Positions 1-6,733 of a DNA stretch of 8,460 bases are shown here, piece by piece. This stretch comes from Coraliomargarita sp. CAG:312 (GTDB lineage: Bacteria; Verrucomicrobiota; Verrucomicrobiia; Opitutales; Intestinicryptomonadaceae), in the NCBI GenBank assembly GCA_000438015.1, contig FR901609.1, positions 1-8,460 on the forward strand, given 5' to 3'. Made by a program: the position numbers and the translations under genes. Within the stretch, counting starts at the first letter, position 1. Each line of letters begins with the position of its first letter. The notes below the pieces were generated by a model that made no database searches, was not told the origin of the DNA, and saw only the letters and a list, made by a program, of their open reading frames with translations.

Positions 1-252
1 GGCAATCGCGGCATTTTTTTGAAAAAACACTATAAAAACTACTCCACAACTCTGGGCGTTATATTTTTTTATGCCGGTTATTTGGAGTGTTTAATAACTG
101 CTGTTGAGGGCGTGTGAAGGTGTTCGGATTTTATTTCTCTATACAGCGGATTGCATGGCGCGGTGTAGAACGGATTTTTACAAGCATTGGCAAACAATAA
201 TGCCTTGTATAAAAATTTCTTTTCGTGCCGTGGCTGCGGCATAAATATACAC
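1..252. other. Intergenic stretch with no supported gene
   Basis: No convincing coding region was seen on either strand. The only sizeable open frame runs on the minus strand and would start inside the stem of the tRNA terminator, with no ribosome binding site, so it is not called. The stretch is AT-rich. It contains a small hairpin at 226-241 (5-bp stem TGCCG/CGGCA, 6-base loop) without a proper T-tract on either strand. Any gene to the left must end or begin outside the window. Confidence 0.5.
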
Positions 253-285
253 AAAAAAACCAACCGCGAATTTTACGGTTGGTTT
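253..285 (-). terminator. Intrinsic terminator of tRNA-Ser
   Basis: A perfect 10-bp inverted repeat (257-266 with 276-285, AAACCAACCG/CGGTTGGTTT) encloses a 9-base loop. Read on the minus strand, the stem runs directly into seven T residues (259-253). It starts about 11 bases past the 3' end of the tRNA gene, so it should stop transcription of the tRNA moving leftwards. On the plus strand the trailing sequence is TTTAAATT, a much poorer tract, so the terminator is best read as one-directional. Confidence 0.88.
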
Positions 286-295
286 AAATTAAAAA

Positions 296-386
296 CGGAG
301 AGGATGAGATTCGAACTCACGGTAGGGGTTTAAATCCCTACACCGGTTTAGCAAACCAGCGCGATCGGCCACTCCGCCACCTCTCC
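296..386 (-). tRNA. tRNA-Ser (anticodon GCU)
   Basis: The minus strand folds into a class II tRNA. The 7-bp acceptor stem is GGAGAGG/CCTCTCC. The anticodon stem CTGGT/ACCGG holds the loop TTGCTAA, with the GCU anticodon at 352-350. The long variable arm is built on GTAGGG/CCCTAC, and the T-loop is TTCGAAT. GCU reads the serine codons AGC and AGU, and the long variable arm and the G discriminator (296) agree with serine identity. The CCA end is not encoded: the discriminator is followed by TTTTTAA, so CCA must be added by the nucleotidyltransferase. The gene stands alone, facing away from the membrane-protein genes to its right, with a strong terminator just downstream. No good sigma-70 promoter was recognised upstream, though a CATAAT/TATGAT-like stretch lies around 412-421 on the minus strand. 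Confidence 0.97.
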
Positions 387-458
387 AGTTTTTAATAGAA
401 GTTTAAGACAATCATATTATGGCGCAATCGCAAGAAAAAAATCGTTTTGCATAAACTT

Positions 459-487
459 TTGACGTAATTTTATTGTAAAAATAACGA
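459..487 (+). promoter_or_regulatory. Possible weak sigma-70-type promoter
   Basis: TTGACG at 459-464 matches the -35 consensus in five of six positions. At 17-bp spacing the -10 position reads TAACGA (482-487), a poor match. A GATAAT at 513-518 is a better -10 but has no matching -35. The AT-rich divergent gap between the tRNA and the first membrane-protein gene is where a promoter for the rightward genes is expected, but the exact site cannot be fixed from sequence alone. Confidence 0.25.
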
Positions 488-556
488 AAATATTAGTAGA
501 TAAATGCGCAAGGATAATAATCGCATTTTTAACTCATTATAACGGAGGATTCAATT

Positions 557-769
557 ATGGCACAAGGTTCTGCCGGAAATGTAATTGCGGCTTTGGCTAG
601 TTTCTTTATTCCCGGATTGGGGCAATTGGTTCAAGGAAGGCTTGTTGCGGCTGCGGTTTTTTTCATTACCGCCGTACTATTGTACGCGCTTGTTGTGACA
701 TGGCCCATTGCGCTTATAATCCATATATGGAGCATAGTAAACGCCGCTCTTTTTAAGTCGAAAGAATAA
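557..769 (+). CDS. Small TM2-like membrane protein
   Basis: This 70-residue, strongly hydrophobic protein has no assigned biochemical role. Residues 16-28 (FFIPGLGQLVQGR) carry the Pro-Gly-x-Gly-Gln...Gly-Arg pattern common to short TM2-like membrane proteins. It is followed by a hydrophobic segment at about 29-47 and a second at about 50-66, ending in a basic KSKE tail. The likely topology is two helices in the inner membrane joined by a very short turn at Trp49-Pro50. The ATG is well supported by GGAGG at 544-548, 8 bases upstream, one of the best ribosome binding sites in the window. The next gene begins 13 bases after the stop, so the two are probably cotranscribed. I am fairly sure it is a real gene; the family assignment is by motif only. 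Confidence 0.8.
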   Translation: MAQGSAGNVIAALASFFIPGLGQLVQGRLVAAAVFFITAVLLYALVVTWPIALIIHIWSIVNAALFKSKE

Positions 770-782
770 TAGGGTCTGCTTA

Positions 783-1826
783 ATGGCGGATATCGATGAA
801 AAAACATCGCGCTTCGAATGCGGATCAGAAGGCTCACTAAACGAAGATTCCGGCGGCTGCGGAGCGCGCGGAGACTGCCATGGCGAAAGTTCCTGCGGGG
901 AGTCCAGCGGATCGGGAGTTTGTGAAAATTCCTGCGCAAATGAGAGCGAAGAATCTAGCTTGGCTGTTGTTGCCGAAGGCGGCTGCGGCGCGTGCGAGAA
1001 TGGTTGCCAACACAAGCCGGAATGTTTCGGCGAAAAGCGCGGCAGCGGAGTGCAGGGATTTTTGCGCTGGGGATGCGGCTGCTTTGTGGTATCCTTGTTT
1101 ATGGTGCTGGTGTTTCTCTTGTTTGCCGGAAATGTTGTTGTCAGCGTGTCAAAAGACGCCGTATCGGCTGTTGGAGATTTGGGTTCTTGCGCTTTTGATT
1201 CTGCAAAAGGCGTGGCTGCTACCGTTGCGGAACGCCTAAGGGCGGATCCCAAAACAACAGTGTATGTCGACCTTAAACTTGTAGGCGCCGAGGGTGTGGA
1301 CAAGCTCGTGTGCGCCGAGGTTCGCAGGGATGTCGGCAAGGTTGTAAAGTTTGAAGACTTTAAGTTTTTTTCTGCCCTGCTTAAGATACGCGCGGCTGCG
1401 GTATTCGAATATTATGTGCCTCTTGAAAAAATGCGCATAGGTTTGTCCATAAATCCCGGCGGTAAATTGGATGTTTGTGTTTTTTTCCCCGCTCCCCGCC
1501 TTAGCGTTCCCGTAAAATTTAACATAAACGAGTACGAGGTAAACAAGAGTTTTATTCCAAAGTTAAATGCGGCCGCAAACGAATATATGCGCGTCGATTT
1601 CCCGCGCATACTTGAGGAGTACGGGAATCAGGAGGATGTTGTTTCCCATGCCCGCGAAATCGCCCGCAAAAGGCTGGAACAGACCGTGCGCGGGGCAATT
1701 TTGCCTCTTATAGGCATATCCGGAAATTCGGGAGAGCGCGTAAGAATAGTTTTTGATTCCGCGGAGCTTGAAAAACCCGCGCAGATTACGCACGAAGTAA
1801 ACGTCAAAGCGGGCAGCGAAGACTAG
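783..1826 (+). CDS. Single-pass membrane protein with Cys-rich N-terminal tail; possible DUF4230-like domain
   Basis: A 347-residue protein of unknown function. Residues 1-100 are low complexity, rich in Gly, Ser and Glu, with twelve cysteines (13, 26, 32, 38, 47, 51, 68, 71, 75, 81, 98, 100), including a CGAC pair at 68-71 and C71/C75. One hydrophobic helix spans about 101-120, preceded by K85, R86 and R95, which favours a cytoplasmic N-terminus and an extracytoplasmic C-terminal part. Residues 150-340 look like a folded alpha/beta domain. Their layout (conserved-looking beta strands, a long helix around AREIARKRLEQ, then a short GIS/G segment and a final strand) recalls DUF4230 proteins, but this is a weak resemblance. 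AGGG at 771-774 sits 8 bases before the ATG. The tail could bind metal, form disulfides or be a disordered spacer; nothing in the sequence decides between these. It follows the TM2-like gene by 13 bases. Confidence 0.85.
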   Translation: MADIDEKTSRFECGSEGSLNEDSGGCGARGDCHGESSCGESSGSGVCENSCANESEESSLAVVAEGGCGACENGCQHKPECFGEKRGSGVQGFLRWGCGCFVVSLFMVLVFLLFAGNVVVSVSKDAVSAVGDLGSCAFDSAKGVAATVAERLRADPKTTVYVDLKLVGAEGVDKLVCAEVRRDVGKVVKFEDFKFFSALLKIRAAAVFEYYVPLEKMRIGLSINPGGKLDVCVFFPAPRLSVPVKFNINEYEVNKSFIPKLNAAANEYMRVDFPRILEEYGNQEDVVSHAREIARKRLEQTVRGAILPLIGISGNSGERVRIVFDSAELEKPAQITHEVNVKAGSED

Positions 1827-1919
1827 CATTTCTTTTCGGATGAAAAAAACTGTTGTCTTTTGCTTAATCTGCGTTTAATTTACACTTATTTTAATATGGA
1901 TACTTTTGCGGGAGAGTAA

Positions 1920-1946
1920 ATGCCTGCGAAAAAACTGCGTAATTAA
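1920..1946 (+). other. Eight-codon mini-ORF with a ribosome binding site (possible leader peptide)
   Basis: ATG at 1920 opens an 8-codon frame (MPAKKLRN) ending in TAA at 1944-1946. It has a purine-rich GGGAGAG at 1910-1916, only 3 bases before the ATG, so the spacing is short. The stop lies 11 bases before the TTG start proposed for the DUF1232-like gene, which lacks its own ribosome binding site. Terminating ribosomes could therefore reinitiate there. A chance ATG after a purine run is equally possible. An alternative reading is that a frameshift or sequencing error separates this start from the downstream gene, but the frame stops within eight codons. Confidence 0.3.
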
Positions 1947-1957
1947 TTGTAATCGGA

Positions 1958-2341
1958 TTGAAAGACGAAAAAACAGAGATTGCAAAATCCGGCGGCCTCG
2001 ACCCTTCCGGCGAAGGCGCCCGGCGCGGGGTGTGCGCCGGCGGGAATATTTCGTATTCAGGCAATTGCGGGGGGGGCAAAGCCTCCGCCGGAGTTGATAG
2101 TTGCGCAAAAGTCCGGCGCTCTTGCATGGGAACTGCGCTAGCTATTGCCGGGATTTTTATTTCGCTTTTTTGCATGCTAAATTTTACATGCGGAATTTTT
2201 GAAATTCCAGACAACATTCCGGTAATCGGAAATTTGGACGAGGTTTTTTTTACTATGTTGTTTTTGGGATGCCTTTCGTATCTGGGGGTGGAGATACCAT
2301 TCTTGGAAAAGCTAGTTCGTTCGCGAAAAATAAAAAAATAA
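1958..2341 (+). CDS. DUF1232 (YkvA-like) membrane protein with Cys/Gly-rich tail
   Basis: A 127-residue protein whose C-terminal half carries the DUF1232 signature: residues 79-95 (GIFEIPDNIPVIGNLDE) match the family pattern of Pro-Asp-x-Ile-Pro, then Gly, then Leu-Asp-Asp/Glu. It is flanked by hydrophobic segments at about 57-74 and 96-111 and ends in a basic tail (RSRKIKK). DUF1232 proteins are small membrane-associated proteins of unknown function. The first 56 residues are Gly-rich with cysteines at 26, 37, 49 and 56 and no family similarity that I recognise. The start is uncertain. TTG at 1958 is the first usable codon after an in-frame stop at 1940-1942 but has no Shine-Dalgarno sequence; GTG at 2030 (residue 25) and ATG at 2126 (residue 57, just before the first helix) are alternatives, also without good sites. 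The glycosidase gene starts 12 bases after its stop. Confidence 0.72.
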   Translation: MKDEKTEIAKSGGLDPSGEGARRGVCAGGNISYSGNCGGGKASAGVDSCAKVRRSCMGTALAIAGIFISLFCMLNFTCGIFEIPDNIPVIGNLDEVFFTMLFLGCLSYLGVEIPFLEKLVRSRKIKK

Positions 2342-2353
2342 AATTTTATACTT

Positions 2354-4813
2354 ATGAGAAAATACGCTTCAATATTGACACTGTACTCCGCCATAGTTTC
2401 GGCGGCTTTTGCTTCCCAGCGCGATGTATCGCTTCTGGAGGACGGTTGGAAATTCCATTTCGGGGACGCTGCGGGCGCGGCCCAGCCTTCTTTTGACGAC
2501 TCGGCTTGGGAGGACGTGCGCGTTCCGCACGATTGGGCAATCGGAAAGCCGTTTGATATGAATATAGACCGCCAGATGGTGCAGGTCCTCGCCGACGGGG
2601 AAAAGGCGCAGAATTTGCGCACTGGGCGCACGGGAGCCCTTCCATGCTTCGGGGTCGGCTGGTATCGGACTGAGCTTCAGATAGACGCCAATCAAGACGG
2701 CAAAAAAGTTTATGTTGAGTTTGACGGAGCTATGAGCCGTGCCCAAATTTACCTCAACGGCAAGTATATGGGAGAATGGCCATACGGATACGCGTCGTTT
2801 TGCATAGACGTCACTCCGGCGGTGAAATTCGGGCAGAGAAATGTTCTGGCGGTGCGGCTTAACAATCTTGAAAACTCGTCGCGTTGGTATTCTGGAGCGG
2901 GTCTTTTTAGAAATGTCAGGATGGTTTTAAAGAATCCTATACATGTGGACTATAACGGCACATTTGTTCAGACCCCGGAAATCGGCGAATCCGAAGCCGT
3001 GTGCACGGTCGGCGTAAGCCTGAACAACTTTGCAAAAGGAAATGAAACTGTTGAAGTCTCAACTGAAATTTTAGACGCGGAGGACAAGGTTGCCGGGAGC
3101 GCTAAAGACGAGTTGAAATTCGATGGCGAAAGCGCGTGCATAACCCAAAAGATAAAAGTAAAAAACCCCAAGCTGTGGGATTTGGAATCTCCTAATCTCT
3201 ACCGCGCCGTTACGAAAATTTCCTGCGGCGGCAAAGTTTTGGACTCGTACACTACGCGCTTTGGGTTCCGCACGATTTCCTACCACCGCGACGACGGCTT
3301 CAAACTCAACGGCAGACGCGTCCAGTTTAAGGGCGTATGCATGCACCACGATTTGGGCCCCTTGGGAGCCGCGGTAAATGTTAGCGCCACAAAGCGCCAG
3401 ATACGCATACTTCAGGAAATGGGATGCAACGCAATACGAACCTCGCATAATCCTCCGTCTCCCGAGCTTCTCAACCTCTGCGATGAAATGGGAATGCTTG
3501 TAATGGACGAGGCTTTCGACGAATGGAAGTTCGTAAAGTGCCTCAACGGATACAATACCCTATTTGACGAGTGGGCGGAGAAAGACCTTACGGCATTTGT
3601 AAAACGCGACCGAAACCATCCGTGCGTGGTTATGTGGAGCATAGGCAACGAAGTCCCCGAACAGCGCGGCGCTGAAGGCGCGCGCCGCGCGAAATGGCTC
3701 GCCGACATAGTCCGCTCTTTGGATGCGACACGTCCGGTCACATCCGGAATGAATTGGCACAGCGACGCAATCCGCGACGGTTTTGCCGACGCCCTCGATT
3801 TGCAGGGTTTTAACTACAAGCCGTTCGACTACAAAAAATATTACGACCAAAAACCGAACATGATTTTCTATGGAAGCGAAACCGCCTCGACCGTAAGTTC
3901 GCGCGGAGAATACATGTTCCCCGTCCGCGAGTGGAACAATCCCTGGTATCACAATACCCAAGTTTCCAGCTACGACATGGAGTGCGCGCCATGGTCGCAG
4001 CAGCCGGACAAAGAGTTTGCAGCCCAAGACGACAATCCATTTGTTCTGGGCGAATTTGTGTGGACGGGGTTCGACTATCTTGGAGAGCCTTTCCCCTACG
4101 ACAAGGACAGCCACGCAAGGAGTTCGTATTTCGGAATAGTCGATTTAGGCGGCCTTAAGAAGGACAGGTTCTATCTCTATCAAAGCAGATGGAGCGACAA
4201 ACAGAAGGTTCTGCATGTTCTGCCCCATTGGAATTGGGAGGACAGAATCGGGCAGAAAGTTCCCGTGTTCGTCTATACAAACTATCCCAAAGCCGAGCTT
4301 TTTGTAAACGGCAAAAGCATGGGCGTTAAGGCAAAATCAAAAGATAGCGTCTTTAGCCGCTATCGTTTAATGTGGAACGACGTTGTTTACCAGCCCGGAG
4401 AAATAAAGGTTGTAGCGTACGGCGCAGACGGAAAGCCGGCTGCGGAAAAAACTGTTAAAACCGCAGGCGAGCCCGCACAGATAAAGTTGATTCCAGAAAA
4501 GAAAAGAATCCTTTGCGACCGCAACGATTTGGCTTTTGTGGAGCTGCAAATATTGGATAAGGACGGCAACCTATGCCCACGAGCCAACACGATGGTTTTC
4601 GTGCGGGTGGAAGGGAACGGCAGGCTTCGCGCGCTTTGCAACGGGGACGCCTCGGACCTTGCTGCGTTTTCGTCAAACTATATGCGCGCATACAACGGAA
4701 AGCTAATGATAGTGGCGGACTCGCCATCCGGAGACTCGGGCAATTTCCGCATAACGGCGTCAACCGCGCAATTAAAGAGCGGTTCGGCGATAATCGAAGT
4801 CTACGGCAGGTGA
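2354..4813 (+). CDS. Secreted glycoside hydrolase family 2 (beta-galactosidase type)
   Basis: This 819-residue enzyme hydrolyses terminal beta-linked sugars, most likely galactosides, by a retaining mechanism. It begins with a signal peptide (basic MRKY, hydrophobic 5-19, cleavage near AFA-S at 20/21), so it acts outside the cytoplasm, presumably in the periplasm or at the surface. Domains in order: GH2 sugar-binding jelly roll (about 25-195, with FDDSAW, VPHDW and GVGWYR motifs), Ig-like domain (about 200-305), TIM barrel (about 307-600), DUF4982-type module (about 613-690, WSDKQKVLHVLPHWNW), and a C-terminal Ig-like GH2 domain (about 708-810). Acid/base Glu433 lies in WSIGNEVPE, nucleophile Glu509 in YGSETAS, and the conserved RTSHNPP is at 362-368. 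Exact substrate specificity (galactoside, glucuronide or other) cannot be read from sequence. No Shine-Dalgarno site precedes the ATG; upstream is the AT-rich AAATTTTATACTT. It starts 12 bases after the DUF1232-like gene and ends at a clear terminator, with no SusC/SusD-type partner nearby. Confidence 0.95.
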   Translation: MRKYASILTLYSAIVSAAFASQRDVSLLEDGWKFHFGDAAGAAQPSFDDSAWEDVRVPHDWAIGKPFDMNIDRQMVQVLADGEKAQNLRTGRTGALPCFGVGWYRTELQIDANQDGKKVYVEFDGAMSRAQIYLNGKYMGEWPYGYASFCIDVTPAVKFGQRNVLAVRLNNLENSSRWYSGAGLFRNVRMVLKNPIHVDYNGTFVQTPEIGESEAVCTVGVSLNNFAKGNETVEVSTEILDAEDKVAGSAKDELKFDGESACITQKIKVKNPKLWDLESPNLYRAVTKISCGGKVLDSYTTRFGFRTISYHRDDGFKLNGRRVQFKGVCMHHDLGPLGAAVNVSATKRQIRILQEMGCNAIRTSHNPPSPELLNLCDEMGMLVMDEAFDEWKFVKCLNGYNTLFDEWAEKDLTAFVKRDRNHPCVVMWSIGNEVPEQRGAEGARRAKWLADIVRSLDATRPVTSGMNWHSDAIRDGFADALDLQGFNYKPFDYKKYYDQKPNMIFYGSETASTVSSRGEYMFPVREWNNPWYHNTQVSSYDMECAPWSQQPDKEFAAQDDNPFVLGEFVWTGFDYLGEPFPYDKDSHARSSYFGIVDLGGLKKDRFYLYQSRWSDKQKVLHVLPHWNWEDRIGQKVPVFVYTNYPKAELFVNGKSMGVKAKSKDSVFSRYRLMWNDVVYQPGEIKVVAYGADGKPAAEKTVKTAGEPAQIKLIPEKKRILCDRNDLAFVELQILDKDGNLCPRANTMVFVRVEGNGRLRALCNGDASDLAAFSSNYMRAYNGKLMIVADSPSGDSGNFRITASTAQLKSGSAIIEVYGR

Positions 4814-4835
4814 GGTTGGGCTGTTCTTTGACTGC

Positions 4836-4862
4836 AATGGAGGGGGGGATCCCTCCATTTTT
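4836..4862 (+). terminator. Intrinsic terminator after the glycosidase gene
   Basis: A perfect 9-bp stem (AATGGAGGG at 4836-4844 with CCCTCCATT at 4851-4859) closes a 6-base loop (GGGGAT) and runs into TTTTT (4858-4862). It begins 22 bases after the glycosidase stop codon and separates that transcript from the signalling operon to the right. The run of seven G residues in the stem and loop allows slipped pairings, but all of them keep a stable hairpin. Confidence 0.88.
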
Positions 4863-5104
4863 GCGTCAAACCCAAGCCGCAAGTATTTTTTATGCGCCTT
4901 TTGCGGAATTTTCCGGGCGGTTGTCGCGTCGTTTTTTTCCCGCGTGCGGCTCGGAAGACAAGAAGCTTTACGGCGCGGAAAAAATTTTTTTTGCGGATTT
5001 TAAGCTGGCTGCGCGCTGAAAAATTCCCGCTTTGAACGCAGGTAAGTTTGTGGATTTCCCAAAAAAAGGTTGCGTTTTCGGCAAATAGAAAAAAGAGTGT
5101 TCTT
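4863..5104. other. Intergenic stretch before the signalling operon; no promoter recognised
   Basis: Nothing here was recognised as a gene. The stretch is notable for homopolymer runs, such as GTTTTTTTCCC near 4930 and an AAAAAATTTTTTTT block at about 4980-4993, and must hold the promoter of the signalling operon, since the terminator at 4836-4862 lies upstream. No convincing -35/-10 pair was found. An in-frame TTG at 5048 would lengthen the phosphatase by 19 residues but has no ribosome binding site. Confidence 0.4.
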
Positions 5105-6316
5105 ATGGAGGCTAAAGGGATTTTGTCAGTCGGGGATTCGGATGTTTCGGATATGCCGCGGCGCATGCGCACAAAAGTGCTTATGGTCGACGACCAGCCC
5201 ATTATCGGGGAGGCCATAAGGCATATGCTCGCGGCGGAAGAGGATGTTGATTTCTTCTTTTGCGAAAAACCTACTGAAGCTTTGTCGATGGCGGCAAAGG
5301 TGAATCCAACAGTGATTCTTCAAGATTTAGTGATGCCGGATGTTGACGGGCTTACTCTGGTCAAGTTTTTCAGGGCAAATCCCGCCACGCGCGATGTTCC
5401 GCTCATAGTATTGTCCTCAAAAGAGGAACCCGACATAAAATATAAGGCGTTTGAGCTTGGCGCCAACGATTATATGGTGAAATTTCCCGACAAGCTTGAG
5501 GTCATAGCGCGCTTGCGCTACCACTCCAAGGCATATATAAATTTATGCGAGCGCAACGAGGCAATGGCTAGGCTGCAAAAAAGCCAGGCGGCCCTAAAAA
5601 ACGAATTGGATGAGGCTGCGCGCTATGTGATGGGACTATTGCCCGGGCGCATGGATACTCCAGCGCTTTCAACAGACTGGATTTTTAAAAGCTCTACCGA
5701 GCTTGGCGGAGATTGCTTCGGATACGAATGGCTGGACGAAAAAAACTTCGCAATATATCTTTTGGATGTTTGCGGGCACGGAGTCGGGGCGGCGCTGCTT
5801 TCGGTTTCTGTGATGAATGTGCTTCGCTCCAAAAGCTTGGCTGGTGTCGATTTTAAAAACCCCGACGAAGTCCTTTCCGGGCTAAACAGCGCCTTCGACA
5901 TGGACAAGCAAAACGGAATGTACTTCACATTTTGGTACGGAGTGTTCAACTCCCAAACGCGTGTTCTAGAATACGCCTCTGGCGGTCATCCTCCCGCCAT
6001 TCTAATAGACTCATCCGGATTAAAAAAACTAAAGACCGGCGGGATGGTCATAGGAGGATTTCAAAATGCGACTTTCAAGAAAGCTAAAATAGATGTGCAA
6101 AAAGGCGCAAAGTTTTTTGTTTTTAGCGACGGAGTTTACGAAGTGGAGTACGCCGATGGTAAGGGTATGATGAGCTTTGACGACTTTGCCGAGGAACTTA
6201 AGTCTGATTCCGGTTGTCAACGTAAAGTGGAGCAGATGATGCGTTTTTCGCAATCTGCACAGAACAGGGAGCTTTTCGACGACGATTTCTCCCTTTGCGA
6301 AGTAATTTTCAGATAA
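5105..6316 (+). CDS. Response regulator with PP2C/SpoIIE serine phosphatase output domain (RsbU-like)
   Basis: This 403-residue cytoplasmic protein joins a receiver domain to a Ser/Thr phosphatase. The receiver (about 22-140) has acidic pocket D29/D30, phosphoacceptor D74 (LQDLVMPDVDG), hydroxyl residue S104 and conserved K126, so it looks competent for phosphorylation by a histidine kinase. A probable coiled-coil linker follows (about 143-175). The PP2C/SpoIIE domain (about 180-402) has LGGD with D203, DVCGHG (D221), SGGHPP, FSDG with D342, and the final DDDF (392-395); these Asp residues bind the metal ions. In known systems such proteins dephosphorylate a STAS-domain anti-sigma antagonist. 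I chose ATG 5105 because AAGAG (5093-5097) lies 7 bases upstream and it leaves a short tail before the receiver; TTG 5048 and ATG 5153 are alternatives. The next gene, an RsbW-like kinase, starts 6 bases after the stop, which supports the partner-switching role. Confidence 0.93.
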   Translation: MEAKGILSVGDSDVSDMPRRMRTKVLMVDDQPIIGEAIRHMLAAEEDVDFFFCEKPTEALSMAAKVNPTVILQDLVMPDVDGLTLVKFFRANPATRDVPLIVLSSKEEPDIKYKAFELGANDYMVKFPDKLEVIARLRYHSKAYINLCERNEAMARLQKSQAALKNELDEAARYVMGLLPGRMDTPALSTDWIFKSSTELGGDCFGYEWLDEKNFAIYLLDVCGHGVGAALLSVSVMNVLRSKSLAGVDFKNPDEVLSGLNSAFDMDKQNGMYFTFWYGVFNSQTRVLEYASGGHPPAILIDSSGLKKLKTGGMVIGGFQNATFKKAKIDVQKGAKFFVFSDGVYEVEYADGKGMMSFDDFAEELKSDSGCQRKVEQMMRFSQSAQNRELFDDDFSLCEVIFR

Positions 6317-6322
6317 TCCGCC

Positions 6323-6733
6323 ATGAAAAAATCCTATCCTGCAAAACTTGAAAATCTCGGCGCGATAGCCGCCGATATTGAAAGTTTCTGCGCCTCGAAC
6401 GGTTTGGAAGACATGTGCTTTCAAATAAATCTTTGCGTTGAGGAGGTTTTTGCAAATTGCGTTGAGTACGGATATTCCAAGGATTCCTCAAAGAGCGTCG
6501 AAATAGAAATTGCCAAGCGGGAAAATTGTGTGGAGATATTCGTGAGGGATACAGCGCCGGCCTTTAATCCGTTGTCGGATGTTGCTCCGCCGGACTTGAC
6601 TTCCAATATTGAAGACCGCAAAGTGGGCGGCCTCGGGGTTTTCTTCCTGCGCAAAAATATGGACAGACTGTCTTATAGGCGCGTTGGAGGAGTAAACGAA
6701 CTTATGATGGTGAAGAATATACATCCGAAATGA
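6323..6733 (+). CDS. RsbW-like anti-sigma factor / serine kinase (HATPase_c_2)
   Basis: A 136-residue protein of the GHKL ATPase fold, the usual size for RsbW/SpoIIAB-type anti-sigma kinases. The N-box is visible at 39-51 (VEEVFANCVEYGY, with E40/E41 and N45), the G1 box around D76 (VRDTAPAFNP), and the G2 glycine motif at 101-105 (VGGLG) followed by FFLRKNMDRLSYRR. Family members bind a sigma factor or another target and phosphorylate a STAS antagonist; the phosphatase encoded just upstream would reverse that phosphorylation. Neither the antagonist nor a sigma factor is in the window, so the target is unknown. No clear Shine-Dalgarno site precedes the ATG, and translation is probably coupled to the upstream gene 6 bases away. 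The stop overlaps the start of the ABC ATPase gene as ATGA (6730-6733). Confidence 0.92.
   Translation: MKKSYPAKLENLGAIAADIESFCASNGLEDMCFQINLCVEEVFANCVEYGYSKDSSKSVEIEIAKRENCVEIFVRDTAPAFNPLSDVAPPDLTSNIEDRKVGGLGVFFLRKNMDRLSYRRVGGVNELMMVKNIHPK

Noticed and set aside
9..76. Inverted repeat CGGCAT/ATGCCG at the left edge
   Set aside because: Only 6 bp with a 56-base gap, which is expected by chance in AT-rich sequence.
78..263. Minus-strand open frame of 61 codons
   Set aside because: Its ATG lies in the stem of the tRNA terminator, it has no ribosome binding site, and its translation resembles no family.
677..1339. Minus-strand open frame of 220 codons opposite the Cys-rich protein gene
   Set aside because: The translation is a Ser/Thr/Pro-rich low-complexity mirror of the Gly/Cys/Ser codons on the other strand; no motif or ribosome binding site supports it.
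1891..2631. Minus-strand open frame of 246 codons
   Set aside because: It spans the antisense of the DUF1232-like gene and of the glycosidase signal peptide and N-terminal domain, both with clear family motifs on the plus strand.
3560..4114. Minus-strand open frame of 184 codons
   Set aside because: It lies entirely antisense to the catalytic barrel of the glycosidase and shows no recognisable domain.
4573..5019. Plus-strand open frame of 148 codons overlapping the glycosidase end
   Set aside because: It runs through the terminator hairpin at 4836-4862 and has no ribosome binding site or known motif.
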